Assembly (NCBI RefSeq): GCF_000333895.2
Contig: NZ_ANFM02000042.1
Coordinates: 1 to 64,000, forward strand
Origin: Grimontia indica
GTDB lineage: Bacteria; Pseudomonadota; Gammaproteobacteria; Enterobacterales; Vibrionaceae
DNA: 64,000 bases
Direction: 5' to 3'
Position 1 is the first letter of the stretch. The number at the start of each line of letters is the position of its first letter. The position numbers were made by a program, and so were the translations under genes. Below the pieces are notes generated by a model. That model searched no databases. It saw only the letters and a program-made list of their open reading frames with translations, and was not told the origin of the DNA. Of the stretch, positions 1 through 8,700 are shown one piece after another.

Positions 1-84
1 GTTCAGCCGAGCGAAGCGAGACAACGTTGCCCGGCGAAGCCGAATAGGCAACGGCCCGCAGGGAAGGGCGCGAAGCGACCGCAT

Positions 85-104
85 AAATCCCTATCTCTCC
101 GCCA
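85..104 (+). repeat. tRNA-Ser 3'-end-like fragment
   Basis: The 20 bases look like the 3' strand of a tRNA-Ser T-stem followed by an acceptor strand and GCCA (tctctccgcca). The upstream bases do not fold into a serine tRNA: they are a GC-rich stretch with repeated gcgaagcg and a gttgcc/ggcaac pair. This is therefore only a fragment. It could be a leftover attachment-site copy, or spacer next to a tRNA gene outside the window. Confidence 0.35.
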
Positions 105-112
105 CATTAGAA

Positions 113-142
113 AAGGCCGCTGAACTATCAGCGGCCTTTTTC
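113..142 (+). terminator. Rho-independent terminator
   Basis: An 11-base stem (aaggccgctga / tcagcggcctt) is followed by a T run. It would end plus-strand transcription entering from before the window. Read from the other side, it also lies just past the stop of the minus-strand FUSC gene. Confidence 0.75.
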
Positions 143-181
143 GTTTCTATCTGTATTCTGTATTGTTTTCGACCTCTTCAC

Positions 182-1213
182 TTATCGATAAAGAAACAGC
201 TTCTTGCTCGCGATGGTAAGTTGTACTAACTGTCTAGCAAGTTCGCGATTCAACCAAAGGTAACCGTAATAACTGATGTCACTGGCATCATCATCTTCAG
301 ACAATTGGTGTTTGGGCTTGAGGCTCATCAGGAGCAAGGAATCCGTATCCAAGATATCGACTTCACGGTTCACCAAGCCATCTCTCAACGCATCAAATTT
401 TGATGCTAACTCTTCTTTAGCAGCTTTTAATCCATGAAGATCGCCAATCTTCTCTTTCCCTTGTTGGCTATCCCAGTGTGTGCTGATCAAGGTTTCCAAG
501 TCGGTATAAATGCGTTTTTCTATGGATAGAATAGAGGCCAAGACAGGCTTTAAGGGACCCGATTCTCTCGCAGCATGTGGCAGTAAGCCTTGTTGTTTCT
601 CAATCAGGTCAGACAGCGAAATGGCATTTTGTGGGACAAATGTGTTGTCTGACATGGTTTCATTGTGTTGATGGTAAAACTGACCGCATTGATGGCAAAA
701 GGATTCAAGTAGATAGATGAATTGATCGGTAGCTCTTGCTGGAAAAACATAAAGACTGGCGAGAATCGACAATACTGCTGACCAAACAACGTTGAGAATA
801 CGCCAGCCTGCCGCTTCAAAATCGGCTGGGCCACCACCGGCCACGATCACTATGGTTATCGCTGCCATGAGAGCCGCATAAGCGTATCTCTCTTGCGTGA
901 AGTACATAGTGCCGATGAGTAGGCCAAAAAAAGCGAGGTGATGTGTCCAATGATATTGCGGAGGAATGAGGAAAAGGGCCAACCCTACTGTGGCTCCAGC
1001 GACCGTGCCCCAAATCCTTTGGTTTGCTTTGGATATCACACCACCGACAAAGGGAATTGCGCCGAGTATGGTGACGGCGGTGATCAGCGCCCAGTAACCA
1101 TAAGGAAGGTTGAACTGTCTGACAATCACGAGGATTAATCCCATTACCAAGGCGACTCTCAGCATATAAAGCAGCCGTGAATGTCGAATAGCAAAACTGC
1201 GGTAATGGGACAT
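182..1213 (-). CDS. FUSC-family inner membrane protein
   Basis: This 343-residue protein has about six hydrophobic segments in residues 15-160 and a soluble, charged C-terminal half. That is the layout of the FUSC/YccS group (fusaric acid or aromatic acid efflux related). The N-terminal half carries the family-like stretch LPYGYWALITAV and a second segment around RIWGTVAGATVGL, matching the paired membrane repeat of FUSC_2 proteins. It is about half the length of full YccS/AaeB proteins, which carry two such modules, so it is a short family member. No membrane-fusion partner gene lies beside it. The substrate is unknown; the family call is from motif memory and topology. Confidence 0.75.
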   Translation of the reverse strand: MSHYRSFAIRHSRLLYMLRVALVMGLILVIVRQFNLPYGYWALITAVTILGAIPFVGGVISKANQRIWGTVAGATVGLALFLIPPQYHWTHHLAFFGLLIGTMYFTQERYAYAALMAAITIVIVAGGGPADFEAAGWRILNVVWSAVLSILASLYVFPARATDQFIYLLESFCHQCGQFYHQHNETMSDNTFVPQNAISLSDLIEKQQGLLPHAARESGPLKPVLASILSIEKRIYTDLETLISTHWDSQQGKEKIGDLHGLKAAKEELASKFDALRDGLVNREVDILDTDSLLLMSLKPKHQLSEDDDASDISYYGYLWLNRELARQLVQLTIASKKLFLYR

Positions 1214-1302
1214 AGCGAAAGGCGCTGGAAGAATGATGCAGAAAGCTTATTTACAGACGTGAAAATTTGCTTTTCTAATAGTGCGACAGTCAGGAATAGA
1301 AA

Positions 1303-1325
1303 AATCCCCGCAGGAAGCGGGGATT
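1303..1325 (-). terminator. Terminator after gltS
   Basis: A perfect 9-base stem (aatccccgc / gcggggatt) with a 5-base loop lies 3 bases past the gltS stop. On the minus strand it runs into T-rich sequence. Confidence 0.8.
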
Positions 1326-1328
1326 GTG

Positions 1329-2555
1329 TTAACCGATGAACGTCAGTGTGGTTTGTAGAATGATCAGGTTGACGATATCAATAAAGAACGCACCAACAAT
1401 CGGCACCACCATAAAGGCTTGTGGAGATGGACCGAAGCGGTTTACCACCGAACCCATATTCATCACCGCCGTCGGTGTCGCACCAAGACCAAAACCGCAA
1501 TGTCCACTGGAAATCACCGCGGCATCATAGTTTCTACCCATCACACGATACGTGACAAAGTAAGAAAACAGCGCCAGCATCAATGACTGCACCATCAGAA
1601 TCGCCAGGAATGGTAACGCCAGATCGAGAATGTTCCAAAGCTTCAGGCTCATTAGCGCCATGGCAAGGAACAGTGCCAGTGAAACCGTACCCAAAATATC
1701 GACGGTTTCCACATCCAGCTTTTCTACTTTAGTCACTTCGAGAACGTTGGTAATGACCACGCCGATAAACAGGGCGTAAACAAAGTCAGGGATCATCAGC
1801 CAGCTGATTTCAAAGCTGCTAACCCACTGCTCGAGATACTTTGCGCCTGTCACACAGATCAACAACACAAACAGGGTTTCGATGACTTTTTTTGCAGTGA
1901 CTTTGTCCTGCTCATTCTCGTTATACGTGACCAGCTCCGGGAATTGCTCATGCGTATTGTTGGTGTTGCCGTACTGGGATTTGAGTTTGTTCTTTTCAAC
2001 CAGACGTTGAGCTACCGGACTGCCAATAATGCCGCCCATCACCAAGCCAAAAGTGGCTGATGCCATGGCTATCTCAAGCACATTTTCCAAGCCATAAACA
2101 TCCTGGAAGGTTTGAGACCAAGCTGCACCCGTGCCATGACCGCCTGAAAGGGTAATGGAGCCGGCAATCAAGCCCATCAGTGGGTCGAGCCCCAGCGCAG
2201 TCGCCATAGAGATACCAATGCCGTTTTGCAGCACGATATACAGCGATGCAACACCGAGGAAAATAAAGACTTTCGCCCCGCCTTTTAGAAGCTGGGTATA
2301 GTTCGCTGCCAGTCCAACAGTTGCAAAGAACATCAGCATAAAGGTGTGTTGTAGCGGAAGGTGAAATTCCAGCTCAATGCCATTGAAGTGCAGCGCAGTA
2401 ATTGCGCCAGCCACCACCAAGCCACCGACAATGGGTTCAGGGATGTTGAACTTCTTAAATGCGGATACGCGGGCGTTAATAAAGTGTCCAAGGAAGAGCA
2501 CGAAAATCGCAATCAGGAAGGATTCGAGTGCGCCCACGGAAATGAGTTGATTCAT
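1329..2555 (-). CDS. gltS: Sodium/glutamate symporter GltS
   Basis: The 408-residue polytopic membrane protein resembles E. coli GltS (401 residues) along its length. It has the N-terminal start with a conserved FLGHFIN, the NIPEPIVGGL segment, and glycine-rich re-entrant-type stretches in both halves (GSITLSGGHGTGAAW near residue 140 and SSGHCGFGLGATP near residue 350). GltS imports L-glutamate with Na+ across the inner membrane. The gene stands alone, with a strong terminator after it and about 290 bases between it and the upstream amidohydrolase. A basic and acidic stretch around residues 190-220 is the central cytoplasmic loop between the two halves. Confidence 0.93.
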   Translation of the reverse strand: MNQLISVGALESFLIAIFVLFLGHFINARVSAFKKFNIPEPIVGGLVVAGAITALHFNGIELEFHLPLQHTFMLMFFATVGLAANYTQLLKGGAKVFIFLGVASLYIVLQNGIGISMATALGLDPLMGLIAGSITLSGGHGTGAAWSQTFQDVYGLENVLEIAMASATFGLVMGGIIGSPVAQRLVEKNKLKSQYGNTNNTHEQFPELVTYNENEQDKVTAKKVIETLFVLLICVTGAKYLEQWVSSFEISWLMIPDFVYALFIGVVITNVLEVTKVEKLDVETVDILGTVSLALFLAMALMSLKLWNILDLALPFLAILMVQSLMLALFSYFVTYRVMGRNYDAAVISSGHCGFGLGATPTAVMNMGSVVNRFGPSPQAFMVVPIVGAFFIDIVNLIILQTTLTFIG

Positions 2556-2796
2556 AAAGCCTCTGTGTTCTCATCATCGTCCGTAATGAGTGAGAGTCTT
2601 CGTTCTAGCGCGCTTTGGAGAGAGTATTTGACTAAATCTGGTGGCGGTATCCATAACCGCAAGCGCTAGCCAGCTTAAAACAGGGCGACGTTATCTCATA
2701 TTGTTGAATAGAATGACAAGTCTATCCGAGAAAATATTCACATCCCTCCACAAGCGATGAGAACGTGTCGCTACGCCATGTTGACGTTGTCAGAAA

Positions 2797-2829
2797 AAGC
2801 CGGGCGATGTTGAAATTTGAGCCCGGCTT
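2797..2829 (-). terminator. Terminator after the amidohydrolase gene
   Basis: A 9-base stem (aagccgggc / gcccggctt) lies 18 bases past the amidohydrolase stop. On the minus strand it is followed by T-rich sequence. Confidence 0.75.
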
Positions 2830-2847
2830 AATAACGTCTTGAGTCAA

Positions 2848-4650
2848 TTAATGTTTATGAGGAATAAGGCCTGCAATCATCATGGTATGAGAGGCGAGCT
2901 TTTGGCATTTGGTCGAGCTGGCGCAGCTTTCTAAGGCTGTTTTGTCACTGGCTTTGGTGTAGATAATTTTGCCGTTTTTAATCGTCGTCATCACAGAGAT
3001 GTTCGCCAGTTTCATTGGATCGATAGTTAGCGGATTATCTGAGAGGAAAACGAGGTCGGCGACCTTGCCAACTTCAATCGATCCCTTAGTGTCTTCTTCG
3101 AAATGCTGATACGCAGACCAGATGGTTTGTGCTTTAAGCGCTGTCATGGCGGATACGCGCTGATCTTTACCTAAAATACGGCCACTTCGTGTAATGCGGT
3201 TAACTGTTGCAGAGTAAACCCGCATCGAGTCTGGGAAAGCGACGGGCGCATCATGGTGCGAAGTGAAAATCATGCCTCTATCCAGTGCCCAACCCGTTGG
3301 GGAAATGTTCTCAGCACGTTCATCACCCAACACGGATTGTGCATGCCAGTCTCCCCAATAGAAGGTGTGCATAGGGAAAAACGAGGGAATCACGTTCAGG
3401 TCTTTGAATGCCTGAACTTGATCCTCACGGGCAGTTTGGGCGTGAATCGCCACAAATCGGCGTTCTTTTGCGCCGTATTTCGCTGTCGCATTTTTTACTG
3501 CGCGGATGTATTGGTCAATCGATGCATCACCATTCGCGTGGGTTAGCAGTTGCCAGCCATTTTCCATCGCCATGCCGACATATTTCTCCGCTTCTTCGTC
3601 AGACATGATGGGATAACCCCGATATTCAGCATTTTGGCCTTCAGGGGGGATTAGGTATGGTTTGGTGAGCCATGCGGTCTTCCCTTGTGGTGAGCCATCC
3701 AGTGTCAGTTTCACGCCACCGAGGCGAAAACCGTTGGTGTAGCTATTGCTGAGGTAAGGTGCTGTGAGAGTGTCAGTGCCGAGTTGAATGTCGGTGTAGG
3801 CCACTACATCAATAGGAAGCGGCTCTTGCTGGGCAATCTCGTACATGGTTTTGACACTGTCAGACATGGAACGGCCTTCCTGCGCGGTGGTGTACCCATA
3901 CTTGGCGTACAGATCCATCCCTGCGCGGAATAGCATCTCATTTTCGTCTGGGCTGATTTGCGTGAACAGTGGTATCAGCGCGCCAAAGAAAGCGGACTCT
4001 TCCAGCACACCATTGGGTTCATCACTGTCTTTCACACGTCGAATCACGCCACCTGGTGGGTTTTTGCTGGTCGCCGTCAGTTTCATCATCTCCAGCGCTT
4101 TGCTGTTCATGACTCCGATATGACCAGATTGGTGAATGATCAGGATGGGAACGTCGGTTGATACTTTATCAAGGTCAAAGCGGGTTGGGTGAATTTGCTC
4201 TTTGAGCTGGGAGTCGTCGTAGCCAAAGCCGATGATAAAGTCCTGCGCTTTGTTTACTGGGACTTCAGCCCATTTTCTCAGGGCTTGTTGAAGGCTTGCG
4301 ATATCAGTCACAGGGCCATCAGGTGGTGACAACAAATTGGCTGATACAGCCTGTAAGCCTGTGTTCATTACGTGGCCGTGAGCATCAATAAAGCCGGGGA
4401 TCATGGTCAAACCTTTTAAATCCACCACTTTGGTTTTGTCACCCTTTAGCCTGAGAATTTCTTCTGCTTCCCCTACGGCGAGTATTTTTCCGTTTAGGAT
4501 GGCAACAGCTTCCGCCTCGGGTTGTTTATCATTGACCGTTATGACCTGAGCGTTGTGGTAAATGGTGTCAGCAAAAGGTTTTGGTGGGCTGGTAGCGAAG
4601 ATTGGAGCAGAAACAAACAGCGCTGAAAGGGCGGCGATTGAAGCTTTCAT
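2848..4650 (-). CDS. Secreted YtcJ-like amidohydrolase
   Basis: The 600-residue protein has an N-terminal signal peptide (residues 1-19, ending FAT). A composite amidohydrolase fold of the Amidohydrolase_3/YtcJ type follows. The metal-binding signature DAHGH (H91, H93) follows the beta-sandwich strand GLTMIPGF. Further metal-site candidates are HANGD near residue 371 and HHDAP near residue 465. The family hydrolyses amide bonds in N-acyl or cyclic compounds; the substrate cannot be told. The signal peptide means it acts in the periplasm. It lies next to adenine deaminase on the same strand, but a hairpin separates them, so co-transcription is uncertain. Confidence 0.85.
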   Translation of the reverse strand: MKASIAALSALFVSAPIFATSPPKPFADTIYHNAQVITVNDKQPEAEAVAILNGKILAVGEAEEILRLKGDKTKVVDLKGLTMIPGFIDAHGHVMNTGLQAVSANLLSPPDGPVTDIASLQQALRKWAEVPVNKAQDFIIGFGYDDSQLKEQIHPTRFDLDKVSTDVPILIIHQSGHIGVMNSKALEMMKLTATSKNPPGGVIRRVKDSDEPNGVLEESAFFGALIPLFTQISPDENEMLFRAGMDLYAKYGYTTAQEGRSMSDSVKTMYEIAQQEPLPIDVVAYTDIQLGTDTLTAPYLSNSYTNGFRLGGVKLTLDGSPQGKTAWLTKPYLIPPEGQNAEYRGYPIMSDEEAEKYVGMAMENGWQLLTHANGDASIDQYIRAVKNATAKYGAKERRFVAIHAQTAREDQVQAFKDLNVIPSFFPMHTFYWGDWHAQSVLGDERAENISPTGWALDRGMIFTSHHDAPVAFPDSMRVYSATVNRITRSGRILGKDQRVSAMTALKAQTIWSAYQHFEEDTKGSIEVGKVADLVFLSDNPLTIDPMKLANISVMTTIKNGKIIYTKASDKTALESCASSTKCQKLASHTMMIAGLIPHKH

Positions 4651-4671
4651 GGAGACTCCTCTGGAAAAACA

Positions 4672-4690
4672 AGACGGGCCTAGCCCGTCT
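4672..4690 (-). terminator. Terminator after adenine deaminase
   Basis: A perfect 8-base stem (agacgggc / gcccgtct) with a 3-base loop. On the minus strand it is followed by a T-rich stretch (the complement of ggaaaaacaa). Confidence 0.7.
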
Positions 4691-4721
4691 GTGATTCAGT
4701 GCGTTATGAACCTGATTGGAA

Positions 4722-5735
4722 TCAGTGTATGCCGTGTTTATCCCAAAAGTCGTCCAGATTTTGCATCATTTCCTTCTTGCGTTCTTCGGAGACGAAAGAA
4801 GCTTCAATGGCATTTCGGGTAAATTGTGCCAGCTGCTGAGGGCTGGGAGATAAAGCATTATTAAGGGCAATAAAATTGTCCGTCATATATCCACCGAAAA
4901 AGGCGGGGTCATCGGAATTGACGGTCACGCAGAGTCCCTGAGCCAGTAGGTTGAGGATGTTGTGGTCTGCCATCTTGTCAAACACGCGAAGCTTGATGTT
5001 AGACAGTGGGCAGACGGTGAGAGGCATTCTAGATATCGCCAACTCTTTTACCAGTTCGGGGTCCTCGCTGCTTTTCACGCCATGATCAATGCGGCTGACA
5101 TGCAAAAGATTAATCGCATCTCTGATGTTACTCGGAGGGCCTTCTTCCCCTGCATGCGCGACAGTTTTCAACCCCAGTGCTCGCGCTTCAGCAAATACAC
5201 GTTGGAATTTCTCTGGTGGATGGCCTACTTCGGAAGAGTCCAGCCCAACACCAACTAACCGATTTAAGTGAGGCTTCGCCTTTTCCAAAGTTTCAAAGGC
5301 CGCTTCTTCCGATAAATGGCGAAGAAAACACATGATCAGCTGGCTTGTAATGCCAAGCTCTTTTTCCCCTTGGCGAAGAGCGTGGTAGATGCCATTGATA
5401 GCCGTATCGAATGAAATCCCCCGGTCGGTGTGGGTTTGAGGGTCAAAGAAGATTTCTGTATGCATGACATTGTCGGCTTTACAACGCAGCAGATACGCCC
5501 AGGTCAGGTCGAAGAAATCACGTTCAGTAATAAGGACATTGGCCCCTTGATAGTAAATATCGAGGAAGGACTGCAGGTTATGGAATTGGTAGGCGTTGCG
5601 GGCTTCCTCAACGCTTGAATAGGGCGTGGAAATACCATTTCTTTCTGCGAGTTCAAACATCAACTCGGGTTCAAGTGAGCCTTCAATATGCAGATGCAAC
5701 TCCACCTTCGGCAAGCATCGGATAAACTTTTCCAT
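4722..5735 (-). CDS. Adenine deaminase (adenosine deaminase-like type)
   Basis: The 337-residue protein belongs to the adenosine deaminase superfamily. Metal ligands and catalytic residues are visible: HLH (H14, H16), HAGEEG (H194, E197), DHG (H218) and NSDDP (D275, D276). It matches the proteobacterial adenine deaminase branch (Pseudomonas PA0148 / yeast Aah1 type) better than Add. Reasons are the stretches [23 protein letters not shown] and FGGYMTDNF, recalled from that branch. The reaction is adenine + water to hypoxanthine + ammonia in cytoplasmic purine salvage. The start ATG is the first one, directly before the family-typical KVELHLH. A purine-related role for the neighbouring transporter upstream is possible but not shown. 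Confidence 0.88.
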   Translation of the reverse strand: MEKFIRCLPKVELHLHIEGSLEPELMFELAERNGISTPYSSVEEARNAYQFHNLQSFLDIYYQGANVLITERDFFDLTWAYLLRCKADNVMHTEIFFDPQTHTDRGISFDTAINGIYHALRQGEKELGITSQLIMCFLRHLSEEAAFETLEKAKPHLNRLVGVGLDSSEVGHPPEKFQRVFAEARALGLKTVAHAGEEGPPSNIRDAINLLHVSRIDHGVKSSEDPELVKELAISRMPLTVCPLSNIKLRVFDKMADHNILNLLAQGLCVTVNSDDPAFFGGYMTDNFIALNNALSPSPQQLAQFTRNAIEASFVSEERKKEMMQNLDDFWDKHGIH

Positions 5736-5884
5736 CGTCTTCTCCCTGTTCGTAACTTATTGAAAGGTATATATCGGTAGGGCAAATTTTTGAGAATGGA
5801 ATGCTGTATGGATCTAAACTAGTTGGTGTTGACTCATCGGTCAAATTTTGGAATTCGCAATACGGCAGCTTGTCATAAGTTCAC

Positions 5885-5915
5885 AAAAATGCCGCCAACG
5901 TCAGACGGCATTTTT
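5885..5915. terminator. Bidirectional terminator
   Basis: A perfect 10-base stem (aaaaatgccg / cggcattttt) with an 11-base loop lies just past the stop of the minus-strand transporter. T runs occur on both strands. Confidence 0.85.
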
Positions 5916-5930
5916 GCTTTGAAAGGAAGC

Positions 5931-7145
5931 TTAACCGATGAACTTAGTCATAAAGTTCTGCACATTACTCAGGCTCGAAATTGCCATGATGACAACAATC
6001 GCCGCACCTGTAAGGGTTAAATATATAGGGTGTTTGTAATCACCCACAATGTCTTTACGACGCGTCGCAGCCAACACAAACCCCAGTACCACAGGCAGGA
6101 TGATGCTGTTTACCAAGCCAGCAAGCATCAGTAGCAGGATTGGCATGTTCATCAGCACGGTACCAACGCTGGTAATGATGATGAAGCCACAGCACCAGGC
6201 TTTTTCGTTACGGGCAACCACAGGGAACAGTGTTTTGATCAGTGAGATAGCCATGTAGGAGTTACCCACCACCGACGTGATAGACGCAACGAACAGCACC
6301 AGACCAAAGATAAAGTAACCTACTTCGCCCGCGCCTTGACGAAACGCGTCTGCGGCTGGGTTTGCAGTGTCCAGCACTGCACCAGCAGCAATCACACCAA
6401 ACACGGCCATGAAAAGCAGAATGCGGATAACAACAGCGATAGAGATACCTGCCCAGGCAGCTTTGTTGATGTGCTCAACGTTCTCTTTTCCTTGCAGGCC
6501 GATATCAACCAAACGTTGTGCGCCAGTGTAGTAACCTCCCACAGCGCCACCAACAATGGTCAGGGTCGGAAGCAAAAGGCTGCCCATGTCTGTTGGCATC
6601 ACTGCTGCGGATAAGGTTTCCCCCATAGGTGGAAGGCTGGTCATGGCGACATAGGCGATTAAAACAATCATAAACAGGCCGAGGTAGCGCGCCATCTGAT
6701 CCATACGCTTTGATGCGTTATGAACGACAAACAACAGGCAACCGACAACACCGGTAAACAGCGCACCCCAAGTGGTATCCACGCCAGTCAGCACGTTGAT
6801 GCCAAGCGCAGCACCACTGACGTTACCGAAGTTGAATGCCACCGCACCTAATGCCAGCAGAATACCGATGAAGTAGCCTGCACCTGGCGCGATTTTGTTC
6901 GCGATATCTTGGATACGAAGGCCTGAAACACCCACGATTCGCCACAGGTTCATAACGATACCGAAGGTGATAAACATGGAGGCAAATACAGGGAAAGCCA
7001 TGTCGATTTTATAGATGTTGGTGAAAACAGCGGTTTGTGTCAGAAAGCCGGGGCCAACTGAAGTGGTAGCCATTAAGAATGCGACGCTGAAAATGGCTTT
7101 GGATTGCCAGTTGGCGTTGAGTTGGGTGTGTGCTTTTGCGGTCAT
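5931..7145 (-). CDS. NRAMP-related membrane transporter
   Basis: The 404-residue protein has about 11 membrane segments. It resembles the NRAMP-related group (divalent metal transporters and their non-canonical relatives such as YcsG-like proteins). The N-terminal TSVGPGFLTQTAVF occupies the place of the NRAMP TM1 motif but lacks the canonical metal-binding DPGN. It is thus more likely one of the relatives with another substrate than a true MntH. This follows from reading the motif, not from a search. It is divergent from the small gene at 7459. Confidence 0.7.
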   Translation of the reverse strand: MTAKAHTQLNANWQSKAIFSVAFLMATTSVGPGFLTQTAVFTNIYKIDMAFPVFASMFITFGIVMNLWRIVGVSGLRIQDIANKIAPGAGYFIGILLALGAVAFNFGNVSGAALGINVLTGVDTTWGALFTGVVGCLLFVVHNASKRMDQMARYLGLFMIVLIAYVAMTSLPPMGETLSAAVMPTDMGSLLLPTLTIVGGAVGGYYTGAQRLVDIGLQGKENVEHINKAAWAGISIAVVIRILLFMAVFGVIAAGAVLDTANPAADAFRQGAGEVGYFIFGLVLFVASITSVVGNSYMAISLIKTLFPVVARNEKAWCCGFIIITSVGTVLMNMPILLLMLAGLVNSIILPVVLGFVLAATRRKDIVGDYKHPIYLTLTGAAIVVIMAISSLSNVQNFMTKFIG

Positions 7146-7458
7146 GCCGGGTTCCGATTTTGTTGTCTTCCTATTTAATAAAAAAAGAAAAACAACTGAC
7201 CGGGATCAGCTGATAGAGAGCTGTTAAGCTATTGAAAAGAAAAGCCTTGGTAAGCTCTCTTTTTGCTGGGCGCGGATGTTAATGGCAACCTACTTTCAAG
7301 TCAATCATTAAACCGCAAATAGTTTGAGGTTTTTTCATCTTGGTTTTCGATGGTGACTTTTGTGACCAGAAATGGATTCCGGCATACCTAATTCTTTATG
7401 CATATGGTACCTTAATGAAAAATGACGAATCGTCAAAAACCATGAAGGAGGATAAATC
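7146..7458. other. Divergent intergenic region
   Basis: The 313 bases between the NRAMP-like gene (minus) and the gene at 7459 (plus) must hold both promoters. A short near-palindrome gacgaatcgtc lies about 25-35 bases before the plus-strand start. No RNA gene or convincing ORF was seen. Confidence 0.5.
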
Positions 7459-7950
7459 ATGGATGGAATACCCAGTTTCACTGAGCTTTATCGTTATTCG
7501 GATAATGCCTACTTTGCAGATAACTACACCAAAGAAATAGATTATCAGGGCGAATCTGCCATGGAGGTTTATCTCCGGGTGATGAACAGCACACCAGGTT
7601 GGGTGAACAAGCTGATGAAAATCCGCAACGAAGTGGTTTCTAGAATGGGCTTAAAACACCTTGGTAATCTCGATGATTTTTACCCGAAGAAAACGGCTGA
7701 TGACTATCAAGTGGGCGATAAAGTCGGCATTTTCGAAATGATCTACAAGTCTCACTCGGAAGTGATCATGGAAGACAGAGATAAACATCTGGATGTGAAG
7801 TTGTCATTCTTTGTTGAACCTCACGGTGATAAAGCCTTGGTGACGGCAAGTTCTGTTGTTCACGTTAAAAATACCTTCGGTAAGGTATACATGTTCTTCG
7901 TTGGGCCCGTACACAAAATTATCGTGCCAGCGACACTCAAGAAGCTATGA
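7459..7950 (+). CDS. DUF2867-like conserved protein
   Basis: This 163-residue protein has no signal peptide and is preceded by a strong ribosome site (gaaggagg, 8 bases before ATG). Stretches such as MKIRNEVVSRMGLKHL, VGDKVGIFEMI and SFFVEPHGDKALVTASS recall the DUF2867 family, soluble proteins of unknown function with a START-like fold. It is the first gene of a plus-strand pair with RNase T2, separated by 63 bases. A functional link to the RNase is not evident. Confidence 0.6.
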   Translation: MDGIPSFTELYRYSDNAYFADNYTKEIDYQGESAMEVYLRVMNSTPGWVNKLMKIRNEVVSRMGLKHLGNLDDFYPKKTADDYQVGDKVGIFEMIYKSHSEVIMEDRDKHLDVKLSFFVEPHGDKALVTASSVVHVKNTFGKVYMFFVGPVHKIIVPATLKKL

Positions 7951-8013
7951 TGTGACAATTGATACGAAGCATAATATCTTTCAAGCCATCTATTGGTTAT
8001 CAGGGTATGCGTT

Positions 8014-8700
8014 GTGCTTCGATTCCTTCCTTCACTAAAACACTTCTCGCTCGTTGCTGCTTTAGCGCTTTTCTTCGGCTCAGTAACAAGCTCTCACGCT
8101 TTAACTCCTGAAAGCTGTGATATTGATGTCTCTGACCTCAACCTGCGCTATGACAATCGTCTCGACTACCAAAACAAAAACGTCCCTACCGATTTCTTCC
8201 TATTGGTTTACTCCAATTCGCCGGGCTTTTGTAAAGCCATGGAACGAAAAGGCCGTGAGGCGTCTGTACAGTTTCAGTGTGACTCTGGGAATGACTTTGG
8301 CTGGGTTGTCCATGGCCTTTGGGGAGAGTCAGAAAAGGCTTATAAGTCAGGCAACAACAAGGGACATCCTCGATTCTGTAAGGGCGACTTAGCACCATTG
8401 CCGTTGGAAACTATCAAGCCATATCTGTGTATGAGCCCGGGCACGCGCCTGCTGCAAGGGCAGTGGGAAAAACACGGTTCGTGCGACTTTGAAACAGCAG
8501 AGGCGTATTTCGACAAGACGCTCGAACTTGCCCGTCAATTTAAGCTTCCGCCTGCTGACTTGAATGCCAAGAAAGCAATTCGTTGGATGCGCGATAATAA
8601 TCCTGAACTGAAGAATACTTGGCTGCATCAAAGCCGTCATGAGTTTGGTATCTGTTTCGACAAAAGCTTCAACCTCATGTCTTGCCCGAGAAAACGCTAA
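8014..8700 (+). CDS. Periplasmic ribonuclease T2
   Basis: The protein carries both RNase T2 catalytic signatures: CAS1 as GWVVHGLWG (H100) and CAS2 as GQWEKHGSC (E152, H154). An N-terminal signal peptide (LVAALALFFGSVTSSHA) and an even number of cysteines point to secretion and disulphides. It would cut single-stranded RNA without base preference in the periplasm, like E. coli RNase I. The GTG at 8014 is chosen because agggt lies about 8 bases before it and it gives a normal signal peptide. A TTG at 7993 is the alternative. The stop codon overlaps the stop of the convergent MFS gene by 4 bases. Confidence 0.9.
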   Translation: MLRFLPSLKHFSLVAALALFFGSVTSSHALTPESCDIDVSDLNLRYDNRLDYQNKNVPTDFFLLVYSNSPGFCKAMERKGREASVQFQCDSGNDFGWVVHGLWGESEKAYKSGNNKGHPRFCKGDLAPLPLETIKPYLCMSPGTRLLQGQWEKHGSCDFETAEAYFDKTLELARQFKLPPADLNAKKAIRWMRDNNPELKNTWLHQSRHEFGICFDKSFNLMSCPRKR

